Below, one piece after another: positions 26,853-36,560 of a DNA stretch of 43,456 nucleotides (position 1 is the stretch's first letter; every line of letters begins with the position of its first letter). A program made the position numbers and the translations under genes. The notes beneath the pieces are model-generated. The model was not told the origin of the DNA and made no database searches. It saw nothing but the letters and a program-made list of their open reading frames with translations. Origin of the DNA: Lachnospiraceae bacterium (lineage in GTDB: Bacteria; Bacillota; Clostridia; Lachnospirales; Lachnospiraceae); NCBI GenBank assembly GCA_016282595.1, contig JAEEKV010000011.1:1-43456 (forward strand), read 5' to 3'.

Positions 26853-29327
26853 TCAGATGTGACTGAGGATCACTCTGCATTTTCCCGTGATATCCAGGAT
26901 TCCCGCTCCGGCAGGAACAAAGAAACTGTCTCCGGGCTTAAAGGTCAATGTATCCCCGGGATCTGCATCCTCTGCATCTGTCTTTTGCACCCGAATCTTC
27001 CCTTCTCCCTCTATGACCACAACGGAGTAAAAGGTGGATTCGTCCATCACAAGCTCCGCCTCATCGAAGACTTCTAACTGTGAGACAGAGAAATACTTGC
27101 ACATCTCCAAAAGGATCTTCCGAAAGCCCTTTTGATCCTCCCAGCAGCCTTCCGGCGTTCCGTCCGTCTGGCAAACATCATAGTCCATATTGGCAAGAGC
27201 CTGCTCCAGGTGAAGTGCTCTCAGTTCTCCGTTTTTATCCCGTCGGTTATAGTCGTAAAGCCTGTAGGTGACGTTAGAGCTTTGCTGCACCTCCAGGACC
27301 ATCACGCCCTTTCCGATGGCGTGGATGGTTCCTGCCGGAACCATAATGGAATCGCCTTTTTTCACGGAAACCTTATGCAAGATCTGCTCCAGCGTTCCTT
27401 CCGCGATCCGGCTTCGAACTTCCCTTGGTGTTACCTTTTGCTCAAAGCCAAGGTAAAGGTAGGCACCTTCCTCTGCCTCCAGAACATACCACATTTCATT
27501 CTTTCCGTAATCATTCTCATTGGCAAGGGCATAGGTATCTGCCGGATGGACCTGCACAGACAAAGGCTGGGCAGCGTCTATGAATTTTACCAGAATAGGA
27601 AAGCGGTCATAGGGCTGGGATTTCCATCCCAAAGCTTCTCTGCCGATGCCTTTCAGATAACGATCAAAGGGCATCGTCTTCCCGGTTTCATCAACCACCA
27701 GACTGCGTCCGTCCCGATGAGCCGAAAGCACCCAGCTCTCCGCCACAGTCTCGTAATCCTTCGCCATACCGAATACCTGCTGCAGACGGTTACCGCCCCA
27801 AAGGTAATCCTTATAGGCAGGCAAAAGACGAACGATCCTTCTTGTAAATAGTTTGCTTTGCTCACCGGCGCCTGTCTGCATGGCGGCTGTCTCGGTCCCT
27901 GCCGGCTCTGTCTGCGTGCTGCTTCGGATCATATCTGCGCCTCGCAGGTTCACGCTTTCACCTACGCTGACCTCGATCAAAACCAGATCTCTTGCATAGT
28001 CATTACGGATCTCATGATAGCAGCCGATGGGAACAAAGATGCTCTCGTTTTTCTGATACTCCCGCTCCTTGCCATCCATCACGATGGTGGCTACGCCGGA
28101 TACGATGGACCAGTGCTCGCTGCGTCTTTCGTGCTTGTGCATGGAAATGCAGTGTCCCGGTAGAATCGTCAGTTTTTTGACACTGTAATCCCGGCTCCTT
28201 GTCAGGGTTTCCTTACAACCCCAAGCCGTATAGAAAACATCCCCTTCATCAAAGAAGGGCTGTAATGCTTCACTTTTCGTCTCCGATAAAATAGCCTTGA
28301 TCCTGCTACTCTTGTCGGCGGGGGTGATATATACACAATCCTTATCATTCACCACCAAAAGATTGGGAAGCTCATTCACTACCACCAGCTGATCGCCGCT
28401 TTGGTTGATGACTTTGGTTCCTTCCGAATCATAGCAGATGGCATTCCCATCGCTTTCCCAGATCCTGGAAACCTGATCCAAAGACAAAAGACGCATCCAG
28501 GTAAAATCACCCTTTACAACCTTCACCTTTCCCTCTTCGCTCCAGGGTTTGTAAATGACGTCTCCGATGCTGACGGAAGGAAGCTGCTCCATCTGCTCAG
28601 CAAGATAAAGGATTCTTTTCTCACTTTTTTCCTTCGCTGACAGATCCTCTGCAAGCCTCAGGCACCCTTCATAAAGGGCAGTATTATTTTTCTTAACAGC
28701 CTTCTTATAATCTGCTACGCGGATCAGAAAGATGCCGCTGTCTGCCAGTCGCTCCATTCCACCGTCCGGAAGGCTGCCTCCCAGCCCGGCGTCGCAATGC
28801 CCCGAAAGCTGCGATCCTGCCGGAATATACTCCACCTTTCCGTCATCGTAACAATCGAAAAAGTTATGTCCTTCCTTATCCTGCCCGGGATCAAAGCTGC
28901 AGCCTACTGCCACAATGAGGGAGCGGTCCTGCTCAGCCGCCTCCTGCAACAGCCGCTGGGCCTGCACAATGCAGCCGTTATAATCCCCCCCTGTGATCAT
29001 ATGGTCACAGGACACCACCAGAAGCTCTTCCTCCTCGGAAAGTTCCAGGGCCGTAAGCATCACAACAGGAGCCGTCTGTCTGCCTTTTTGCTCCAGAAAC
29101 ATCCGATACCGAAGGCCCTGAAACATGGACAACTGGCTCTGTACAATATTCTCATATTTATCATTTGTCAGGATCAAAAACTCATCACAAAAAGGAAGAT
29201 TGCGGGCAATGGCCTCCTGAAAGGGAGACCTGCCGGAACGCAGATGAATAAACTGCTTCGGATAATTCCTTCTGGATAAGGGCCAGAGGGCATCTCCCGA
29301 GCCTCCGGCCAAAACGACACATTTCAT
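26853..29327 (-). CDS. Fusion protein: GMP-type nucleotidyltransferase-like domain + cupin + class I mannose-6-phosphate isomerase
   Basis: N-term MKCVVLAGGSGDALWPLSRRNYPKQFIHL; central cupin VKKLTILPGHCISMHKHERRSEHWSIVSGVATIVMDGKE; C-term YLWGGNRLQQVFG...FPILVKFIDAAQPLSVQVHPADTYA...GTIHAIGKGVMVLEVQQSSNVTYRLYDYNRRD (ManA). Confidence 0.9.
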   Translation of the reverse strand: MKCVVLAGGSGDALWPLSRRNYPKQFIHLRSGRSPFQEAIARNLPFCDEFLILTNDKYENIVQSQLSMFQGLRYRMFLEQKGRQTAPVVMLTALELSEEEELLVVSCDHMITGGDYNGCIVQAQRLLQEAAEQDRSLIVAVGCSFDPGQDKEGHNFFDCYDDGKVEYIPAGSQLSGHCDAGLGGSLPDGGMERLADSGIFLIRVADYKKAVKKNNTALYEGCLRLAEDLSAKEKSEKRILYLAEQMEQLPSVSIGDVIYKPWSEEGKVKVVKGDFTWMRLLSLDQVSRIWESDGNAICYDSEGTKVINQSGDQLVVVNELPNLLVVNDKDCVYITPADKSSRIKAILSETKSEALQPFFDEGDVFYTAWGCKETLTRSRDYSVKKLTILPGHCISMHKHERRSEHWSIVSGVATIVMDGKEREYQKNESIFVPIGCYHEIRNDYARDLVLIEVSVGESVNLRGADMIRSSTQTEPAGTETAAMQTGAGEQSKLFTRRIVRLLPAYKDYLWGGNRLQQVFGMAKDYETVAESWVLSAHRDGRSLVVDETGKTMPFDRYLKGIGREALGWKSQPYDRFPILVKFIDAAQPLSVQVHPADTYALANENDYGKNEMWYVLEAEEGAYLYLGFEQKVTPREVRSRIAEGTLEQILHKVSVKKGDSIMVPAGTIHAIGKGVMVLEVQQSSNVTYRLYDYNRRDKNGELRALHLEQALANMDYDVCQTDGTPEGCWEDQKGFRKILLEMCKYFSVSQLEVFDEAELVMDESTFYSVVVIEGEGKIRVQKTDAEDADPGDTLTFKPGDSFFVPAGAGILDITGKCRVILSHI

Positions 29328-29379
29328 ATGGAATTCCTATCTCTTTCTTCGTTACTGCCAATACCGTCAACAGGTTGCT

Positions 29380-30570
29380 TTAAACCACTCTGACGCTTTT
29401 GATCTTGGACCATTTGGTATAGACTTTCTTTCCGCTCACTTTCTTATAGGCGCGAACCCGTACGAAATACTTCTTGTTTTTCTTCAGCCGTTTGACCACA
29501 AGTGAGTAGTTATCTTTTTTTACGTTCTTTTTCTTTGCACCCTTAAAGGTTTTCTTCAAACCCCAGTTGACCTCATATCCGTCAGCCACCTCACTCTTCT
29601 TCCAGGTTACCCGGATAGAATTCTTGGTAAACTTCCTTACGGATGTGAGCACGGCTCTGTCATACACGATGGTAAAAGTTAGCGTCTGCTCATTATAACC
29701 GGGTGCTACTGCAGCAAACTTCAGCGTAGCTTTCCCCGGACGCACATTGTTAGTAGCCGTAACCGTATAGGCGGATGCGGGAACAGCAATTCCATCCTGC
29801 TTTAAGGTAACGGACTTGACTTCCGGCACAATGGCCTTTCCCGTAAAGGCAAATTTAGTCTTTTCCAGCGTAATATCACAGTCCTGCAGATTGACCTTTT
29901 TCATGGTCAGGACTTTCCAGCATTCCTTCACATTAAAGCTGTACTGCTTATATTCCTGATCCAGGATCAGCTCATTGAATCTGCAACCAGGCATTTCAAA
30001 GGTTACGGTAGCAGGATTTAAAAGCTCTACCTGCAGGGATTTTGCCACAAAGGTTTCCCCGCCGTTGGAGGGCTTTTTCACCTGCAAATCCCCTCCCAGA
30101 TCGATCTTGCCTCGAAACAGATAAGCGGGCTTGCTGGTATTAAAGTACATGCCCTTCGCAACGCTCAGATAGGATCCTTCCTGATCCATCCAAAGCTTGC
30201 CGGAGCCTTCGCTTTCTTTATTCTCTCCGGTCACATACAGATTTCCCTTTACAATGACGGAGCCGTTTTTGATCCGCAGATTTCCGTCTGTCAAATACAG
30301 ATCTCCGTTTACCACCAGCTTACCGGCAACGCCGTTTGTTCCGTCCTCCAGATACAGGTCTCCGCCGGACACTATGGCATTTCCGGAAACCGTAACGGTT
30401 GCTCCCTGAATGGACATCTCGGTATCCTTTGTTGTAATAAGAGATCCTATGCTGCTGTCAGCGTTTATGGTCTCTTTTGCCAGCAAAGGAGATGTGCCTA
30501 ACATCCCGCAAAAAACGAATACTGCTACCAGACCGAAAAGCCTGCTTAAAAGTCGTTTATGATCCTTCAT
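29380..30570 (-). CDS. Secreted protein with beta-helix-like N-terminal region and C-terminal fibronectin III-like domain
   Basis: Start MKDHKRLLSRLFGLVAVFVFCGMLGTSPLLA (signal peptide) at 30570; VVNGDLYLTDGNLRIKNGSVIVKGNLYVTG repeats; C-term RVTWKKSEVADGYEVNWGLKK...KYFVRVRAYKKVSGKKVYTKWSKIKSV. Confidence 0.7.
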   Translation of the reverse strand: MKDHKRLLSRLFGLVAVFVFCGMLGTSPLLAKETINADSSIGSLITTKDTEMSIQGATVTVSGNAIVSGGDLYLEDGTNGVAGKLVVNGDLYLTDGNLRIKNGSVIVKGNLYVTGENKESEGSGKLWMDQEGSYLSVAKGMYFNTSKPAYLFRGKIDLGGDLQVKKPSNGGETFVAKSLQVELLNPATVTFEMPGCRFNELILDQEYKQYSFNVKECWKVLTMKKVNLQDCDITLEKTKFAFTGKAIVPEVKSVTLKQDGIAVPASAYTVTATNNVRPGKATLKFAAVAPGYNEQTLTFTIVYDRAVLTSVRKFTKNSIRVTWKKSEVADGYEVNWGLKKTFKGAKKKNVKKDNYSLVVKRLKKNKKYFVRVRAYKKVSGKKVYTKWSKIKSVRVV

Positions 30571-30688
30571 TTCTTTCCCTCCAAAATCATGAACATACAC
30601 TCTTATCATCATATCACAACACATTCTCTATGGCAATTTCCTACGATCCGTGATAGAGTAAAAATCAGAAAAAACAGGATCATTTGAG

Positions 30689-31813
30689 GTGTTCATGGAA
30701 AACAGAAAAGCCCCTGCGGCAGATCAGACAACGAAAAAACTATCGCCCTATAAGCTGCTATCCGCTCACCGGACAGAGCTCATGGGTTTTGCTACCCTCT
30801 GGGTGATGTATAACCACGCCATGCTTTTGGGGCTGGTTGCGGAAAAGGAGCCCTTCCGCTTCCTGCAGCTGGCTGCTCACATCAGTGTGGATATCTTCTT
30901 TTTGCTGAGTGGCTTCGGGATCTATCATTCCCTGGAAAAAAACTCCATTCGGGATTACTTTATCAAAAGACTTCTAAAGCTCCTTCCTGTCTGGGGCAGT
31001 TTTCTGCTGCTTCATATCATCGTTGACAGGCTGGTTTTCGGACTCAATTTCTCCCCCAAGGAGATCATTGGTTTTCTGACCTTCCAGGGCTTTCGCGCAC
31101 AGCTGGGCAACCAGGGGAACTGGTATGTCTATACCATCTTTGCCTACTATCTGATCGCACCTATCCCTTATTCCTTTTTGAAGGAAAGTAAGCACAAGCT
31201 AACCACCTGTGCTGTCATGACCGCCATCTGCTGGATTGCATCCTACAGCTATTTCGGAAACCGTGACCTTCTCATCACCTTTATCCGGATCCCGGCCTTT
31301 TTGATCGGTATGTATGTTGCCTCCGTGAAATTTGCAGGCGAAAAAAAATCCCCTTCTGTGGATCGGATTTCCGCCGGGCTTCTTCGCCCCTTTCAGGGAA
31401 TGCCTTTTGTAATTTCCACTGCCATCTGCCTGGTTTTCGGCGTACTTCATTTTGTCATTTTAAAAAGATGCAGCTTTGATGTGCTATGGGATTATGGCCT
31501 TTGGTGGCATGCCCTGATCCCCATGGCACTTCCCCTGTCCCTTCTTTTCTGCAAGGGATTTGCCTTCATTGGGACCCATGCATCCGTTATCTTGTATCCC
31601 TTTACCATCATCGGAAAAGCCAGCCTTGAGATCTTCCTGATGCACCTTTACATCTTCAAATACTGGGGAGAGATCACCGGGATTTTGACGGCAAAATCCG
31701 TTCCTTTCCGTATCGAGATCTTCTTTCTGTCCATCCTGCTGGGCCTGTTGTGGCACCTGTGCATCAACCTGGTTACCTCTCTTTTGAAAAGGCCTGCAAC
31801 TGCAAAATCCTGA
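30689..31813 (+). CDS. Acyltransferase family 3 membrane protein (OafA/YrhL-like)
   Basis: TELMGFATLWVMYNHAMLLG...SVDIFFLLSGFGIYHSLEKNSIRDYFIKRLLKLLPVW; acyltransferase_3 topology and motifs. Confidence 0.82.
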   Translation: MFMENRKAPAADQTTKKLSPYKLLSAHRTELMGFATLWVMYNHAMLLGLVAEKEPFRFLQLAAHISVDIFFLLSGFGIYHSLEKNSIRDYFIKRLLKLLPVWGSFLLLHIIVDRLVFGLNFSPKEIIGFLTFQGFRAQLGNQGNWYVYTIFAYYLIAPIPYSFLKESKHKLTTCAVMTAICWIASYSYFGNRDLLITFIRIPAFLIGMYVASVKFAGEKKSPSVDRISAGLLRPFQGMPFVISTAICLVFGVLHFVILKRCSFDVLWDYGLWWHALIPMALPLSLLFCKGFAFIGTHASVILYPFTIIGKASLEIFLMHLYIFKYWGEITGILTAKSVPFRIEIFFLSILLGLLWHLCINLVTSLLKRPATAKS

Positions 31814-31833
31814 GCCCTTCAGCGCATGAAAAA

Positions 31834-31856
31834 AGGGAAGGCCTTACGCCTTCCCT
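31834..31856 (-). terminator. Intrinsic terminator overlapping the stop codon of 31844-33409
   Basis: Minus strand AGGGAAGGC-GTAAG-GCCTTCCCT followed by TTTTT; hairpin loop contains the TAA stop. Confidence 0.8.
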
Positions 31857-33409
31857 TCATGATATTCCTGTTCCGTATTCACATTCCAAAGATTCTCTTT
31901 GGTGGTTACCCCTGAAATGATATTCTTTACAGCCTCAAAGGATGTACACATGGAATGATCCAGATTGTTGTACCGGTGCTGACCGTTACGTCCCACACAG
32001 TACAGATTGGGAATGGTATCCAGATACGCCCTCAGATCATCGATCCGATCATAGGTATCAAAGTACGCCGGATAGGCCTTTTTGATCCGCTCCACATGAT
32101 AGTCTGTCACATCTTCCGCTGATTCGATGAGTCCGATCTTCACCATTTCCCGGATCGCAGCCTTTGCAAACTTCTCATCCGGCATGGTCCACATGCGATC
32201 TCCTTCGTTGCAGAAATATTCAAGTCCCATCCAAACGGTATGCTCGGGATCTGCCACCATGTAAGGAGACCAGTTGTTAAAGATCTGGAACCTTCCCATA
32301 TGCACGGATCTGTCATGGACATACACCCAGTTATCCGGCACGATACCGCCCAGGGTGGGGATCTTCGTTTTGTTTTGCAGCTTTAACTTCTTAACCAGAA
32401 CACCAACGGTGATATAATCCCGGTAGGGAAGTCCCTTTGCGATCTCCTGCATATCCTTTGGTACATCATCCATTCCTGCCACAAGGTCCTTTATGGGCAT
32501 GGAGGAGATCACCAGATCCGCATCCAGCCTGCGGGTTCCGCCCTCTGCCTCATATCCGACGCCCTTTATGGTTCCGTCTGCATTCCGATAGATCGCCACG
32601 GCTTTGCTGTTTTTAAAGATGACGCCACCAAGATTCTCTACTTCTGAGGCTGTGATCTCCCACAGCTGTCCGGGTCCCAGTTTGGGATAGAAAAACTGCT
32701 CTATGAGAGAGGTTTCCACCTTGCGACCCTTTACGTGAAAGAGCTTGCCCAGCATATCCTTCAGGATCGCCGTAATGGAAAGACCCTTGGCTCTCTGCGC
32801 GCCCCATTCGGGAGAGATCTGTGACGGATGCCTTCCCCAGAGATTCTGGGTATAGTTTTCAAAAAACATGGAGTACAGTTTTTTTCCGAAGCGGTTGATA
32901 TAAAAATCCTCCAGGGATTTTTCTTCCCGCTTGAAAAACTTGGTTTTTACATAGCTGAGACCTACCAGGAAGGTGGTTCCAAGCCCCATGTTTTTAATGG
33001 TTTCCCACTTCAGGGAAATGGGATAATCAAAGAATCTGGATTTGAAATAGATCCTGCTTAAGCGGTTACGGATCAGCATCACCCGATCCTGCTTTTCCGG
33101 ATCCGGACCCCCCTCTGAAAGCGGCGCCTGTCTGGAAAGCTTCTTGTAATCCATAGCCGGAGCCCCCTGGGTAGGCATCATATTCTCCCACCAGGCATTG
33201 ACTTCCGGAACCTTGGAGAAAAATCGATGTCCTCCCATATCCATCCGGTTGCCGTGATACTGCACCGTTTTGGAAATTCCGCCGAAGGCGTCGGATTCCT
33301 CTAAAACCGTAACCTCATATTCCGATGACCTTTTCAGCAGTTCGTAGGCTGCCGTCAGTCCTGCCGGACCGGCACCGATGATCACTGCTTTTTTCTTTTC
33401 ACTTGCCAA
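31844..33409 (-). CDS. NAD(P)/FAD-dependent oxidoreductase, UDP-galactopyranose mutase-like
   Basis: Rossmann [70 protein letters not shown] resembles the Glf YTQKQWGR motif. Confidence 0.8.
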   Translation of the reverse strand: MASEKKKAVIIGAGPAGLTAAYELLKRSSEYEVTVLEESDAFGGISKTVQYHGNRMDMGGHRFFSKVPEVNAWWENMMPTQGAPAMDYKKLSRQAPLSEGGPDPEKQDRVMLIRNRLSRIYFKSRFFDYPISLKWETIKNMGLGTTFLVGLSYVKTKFFKREEKSLEDFYINRFGKKLYSMFFENYTQNLWGRHPSQISPEWGAQRAKGLSITAILKDMLGKLFHVKGRKVETSLIEQFFYPKLGPGQLWEITASEVENLGGVIFKNSKAVAIYRNADGTIKGVGYEAEGGTRRLDADLVISSMPIKDLVAGMDDVPKDMQEIAKGLPYRDYITVGVLVKKLKLQNKTKIPTLGGIVPDNWVYVHDRSVHMGRFQIFNNWSPYMVADPEHTVWMGLEYFCNEGDRMWTMPDEKFAKAAIREMVKIGLIESAEDVTDYHVERIKKAYPAYFDTYDRIDDLRAYLDTIPNLYCVGRNGQHRYNNLDHSMCTSFEAVKNIISGVTTKENLWNVNTEQEYHEGKA

Positions 33410-33445
33410 AATTGTTACCCCTTGCTAACTGTTACTATATGCTAA

Positions 33446-34534
33446 CTAACCCTGTTGCAGATCCTTCAAAATCTGAAGGTTTCTCGTCATTCCTTCTGAA
33501 ATATCATAAAAGGGCTTCCAGCCAAGACCCCGCAGCTTGCTGCCATCCAATCTGGCCTTGGTTGCCTTGCTGTAGCCTGCGCTTTCCACATCATCCGGAA
33601 GCTCAAATACCACCTTTTTGCCCGCAAAGGAAGCGATCAGCTCTGCCAGGTCCTTTAGCGTCAGATCCGACGCGGTATCGGCAATGTTGTAGGCCTCTCC
33701 TTTTTCTCCTATCAGCAAAATCGTCAACAGTCCGCTGACAGCATCTGCTACATAAGTGTAACTATATAACTGATTGCCGGCCGATTTTAAAACGATATCC
33801 TCTCCGGCAATGCCCTTTCGGATAAACTGGCTAATGGCCTTGGTATCCGACATCAGCATGGTAGGGCCGTAAGATCTGGTTAATCTCGGGATTACGATAT
33901 CCATATCCATGGCCCGTATATAGGCCTGACACAGCGCTTCCCCACAACGCTTGCTTTCCGGATATCCGGCCCGCAGGGTGTTGCTGTCGATATAACCGCA
34001 ATAGTCCTCTGAAAAGAGTTCCACATCTCCCCGATTCTCTCCATAGATCTCATTGGAGGAAGCAAAGGCCACTCGCTTTGCACCGGCCTCCTTTGCGAAG
34101 GAAAGCATATTCTGCAGCCCGATGATGTTGGTGGTAATGGTGCCCACCGGATCCGTAGCGTATTGTACGGGATGGGTATTCGAAGCCAGATGCAATACAT
34201 AGTCGATCTTTGCATCCTGATCCATTGCCAGCGGTTCATTGATATCGTAAGGAACGAAAACCAGATTTTCGCTTTTTTCCCAATGAGAAAACCTGGAGGC
34301 CAATCTTTCCTGATTACGCCCCAGGGCATACACCTTGCAGCCAAGTCCCTCTTCATTTTTCACCATCAGAACATCGGTCAGAAAGCTTCCGATCATACCG
34401 CTTGCACCGGAGATCAGAACTCCGGCATTCTGAAGCTTTTCCCAGGGAAGGGGAAGGGTTGCGACCTTTTGCAGATCCTCTTGATACATTGTATTTTCGT
34501 ATAGATTCATATTGTTTTCTTTTTTCATATTCAT
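33446..34534 (-). CDS. NAD-dependent epimerase/dehydratase (extended SDR)
   Basis: GVLISGASGMIGSFLTDVLM (GxxGxxG), FASSNEIYGENRG, AGYPESKRCGEAL (YxxxK), SYTYVADAVSGLL. Confidence 0.85.
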   Translation of the reverse strand: MNMKKENNMNLYENTMYQEDLQKVATLPLPWEKLQNAGVLISGASGMIGSFLTDVLMVKNEEGLGCKVYALGRNQERLASRFSHWEKSENLVFVPYDINEPLAMDQDAKIDYVLHLASNTHPVQYATDPVGTITTNIIGLQNMLSFAKEAGAKRVAFASSNEIYGENRGDVELFSEDYCGYIDSNTLRAGYPESKRCGEALCQAYIRAMDMDIVIPRLTRSYGPTMLMSDTKAISQFIRKGIAGEDIVLKSAGNQLYSYTYVADAVSGLLTILLIGEKGEAYNIADTASDLTLKDLAELIASFAGKKVVFELPDDVESAGYSKATKARLDGSKLRGLGWKPFYDISEGMTRNLQILKDLQQG

Positions 34535-34540
34535 GCGATA

Positions 34541-34721
34541 GATTCACAGATACTTCCCCGACCTCTTCGAAAACCCGGTGCAAGCACCTCAATCGCTGCT
34601 ATCGCAGCTGTTTTCTCAGGGTTCGGTGAAATACCTGCTTCGCAGGTACGCTCTGCATCATCATGCGCGGTATTTCGTGCAAGCACGATACCCCGCTGAT
34701 GATACAGCGTATCTGTGAATC
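34541..34721 (-). repeat. Structured intergenic element bounded by 13-bp perfect inverted repeats with internal hairpins (MITE-like or structured RNA)
   Basis: GATTCACAGATAC (34541-34553) vs GTATCTGTGAATC (34709-34721); TACCTGC-TTC-GCAGGTA (34632-34648); GCTGC-TATC-GCAGC (34595-34608); GGTGC-AA-GCACC (34577-34588) enclosed by GAAAAC...GTTTTC (34569-34615); long imperfect hairpin 34653-34706. Confidence 0.75.
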
Positions 34722-34729
34722 GTAACATT

Positions 34730-35446
34730 TTACTTCAACCAGTTATCCTTATCCGATTTCAAGTAAGCTTTGAACATCTCCAGATCGTCCTTGGTGGTGA
34801 GCTTAATGTTCTTATCGGATCCGGCAGCAAAATACAGCCTTTCTCCCAATTCCACCATCATGGTATTGGTATAGGCTGAGCCGTAGATACCGATCTCTTT
34901 TTCGTATGCCTCATGATAAGCGCTATCCACCTTGCCAAACCTGTAGGCCTGGGGGGTAGATACCCTGCGCAAAGTTTCACGGGGAATGTATTTGACGGTG
35001 CTGATCTCATCATCCACCAAAAAGATCTGCTCATTGTAGGGAAGGGAAGTGACCGCATTCCCATACTGGGCGCATTTTACGATGACATCGGAAAGCACGG
35101 TTTCATCCACCAAAGGTCTGATTCCATCGTGAATGATGATGATATCATCCTCCGATGCTTTTCCCTCCAGATTGTAGATGCCGTTGCGGATGGACTCCTG
35201 GGCGGTATTCCCACCGGAGACGATCCATTTTAACTTATCGATATTAAACTGCTTGGCATAGGCCCAGACAATGTCGTGCCAGCCTTCCAGCGTTACAACC
35301 TCTATGGCGTCGATCTGGGGATGCTTCTGAAAGCCCTCCAGGGTGTAGATCAAAACAGGCTTGTCATACACATTGATGAACTGCTTGGGAATATCCTGTC
35401 CCATCCGCTGCCCGCTTCCGCTGGCAATGATCACTGCTATATTCAT
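34730..35446 (-). CDS. IspD/TarI family cytidylyltransferase
   Basis: [51 protein letters not shown]...[17 protein letters not shown]...[20 protein letters not shown]. Confidence 0.9.
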   Translation of the reverse strand: MNIAVIIASGSGQRMGQDIPKQFINVYDKPVLIYTLEGFQKHPQIDAIEVVTLEGWHDIVWAYAKQFNIDKLKWIVSGGNTAQESIRNGIYNLEGKASEDDIIIIHDGIRPLVDETVLSDVIVKCAQYGNAVTSLPYNEQIFLVDDEISTVKYIPRETLRRVSTPQAYRFGKVDSAYHEAYEKEIGIYGSAYTNTMMVELGERLYFAAGSDKNIKLTTKDDLEMFKAYLKSDKDNWLK

Positions 35447-36531
35447 TTGACTACTCCCTTTTCCAGATACTCTTCCAGGTTCATTCCGATATGCTCTTCG
35501 GCACGCTCTACTGCCACCTTCTTCATGTCCGAATCCACCATCAGGCGTACAAGTTCGTCAAAGCTTGTCTTCGTGGGATTCCAGCCAAGCTCCTTTTTAG
35601 CCTTGGATGGATCTCCCCAAAGATTCACCACATCCGTCGGTCTGTAAAAGTCTTCGGAAACCTCCACAAGTACCTTTCCGGTAGCCTTGTCGATTCCTTT
35701 TTCTTCAAGGCCCTCTCCCTGAAATTCCAATTCAATTCCGGCATAGTGGAACGCCAGCTGACAGAATTCTCTGACAGAATGCTGCACTCCCGTTGCGATG
35801 ACAAAATCCTCCGGCTTATCATGCTGCAGGATCAGCCACATGCACTCCACATAATCCTTGGCATAGCCCCAATCGCGTAAGGAGGAAAGATTTCCGAGAT
35901 AAAGCTTATCCTGCTTTCCCTGTGCGATCCTGGCAGCTGCCAAAGTGATCTTACGGGTTACAAAAGTCTCGCCTCTTCTCTCTGATTCATGATTGAACAA
36001 AATGCCGGAGCAGCAGAACATTCCATAAGCTTCCCTGTATTCCTTGGTGATCCAGAAGCCGTACTGCTTTGCCACGGCATAGGGAGAATAGGGATGGAAA
36101 GGTGTGGTCTCCGACTGGGGAACCTCCTCTACTTTTCCGTAAAGCTCCGAAGTGGAAGCCTGATACACACGGCAGCTCTTTTCCAATCCGCAAACGCGAA
36201 CTGCCTCCAGCACACGCAAAACGCCTGTCGCATCTACATCTGCCGTAAACTCCGGCACGTCAAAACTGACCTGCACATGGGACTGGGCCGCCAGGTTGTA
36301 GATCTCATCAGGCTTTACCTCACTGACCACTTTTACAAGGCTCATGGAATCTGACAGATCCGCATAGTGCAGATGGAAACGCTCCCTGCCCTCTAAATGA
36401 GCGATCCGCTCTCTGAAATCCACGGAAGAACGTCTGATGGTCCCGTGAACATCATAGCCCTTCTCCAACAAAAACTCCGACAGGTAAGATCCGTCCTGTC
36501 CTGTTACGCCTGTGATCAATGCTTTTTTCAT
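35443..36531 (-). CDS. gmd: GDP-mannose 4,6-dehydratase
   Basis: [46 protein letters not shown]...[35 protein letters not shown]. Stop overlaps the next gene's start. Confidence 0.97.
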   Translation of the reverse strand: MKKALITGVTGQDGSYLSEFLLEKGYDVHGTIRRSSVDFRERIAHLEGRERFHLHYADLSDSMSLVKVVSEVKPDEIYNLAAQSHVQVSFDVPEFTADVDATGVLRVLEAVRVCGLEKSCRVYQASTSELYGKVEEVPQSETTPFHPYSPYAVAKQYGFWITKEYREAYGMFCCSGILFNHESERRGETFVTRKITLAAARIAQGKQDKLYLGNLSSLRDWGYAKDYVECMWLILQHDKPEDFVIATGVQHSVREFCQLAFHYAGIELEFQGEGLEEKGIDKATGKVLVEVSEDFYRPTDVVNLWGDPSKAKKELGWNPTKTSFDELVRLMVDSDMKKVAVERAEEHIGMNLEEYLEKGVVK

Positions 36532-36560
36532 AGTGTCTCCTAAATCTTTTAGTTTTATCG

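Noticed and set aside
34531-34728. 65-aa minus ORF and nearby short ORFs in the tarI-SDR spacer
   Set aside because: Fall inside the palindromic element; the reading frame is a by-product of the inverted repeats and no RBS was seen.
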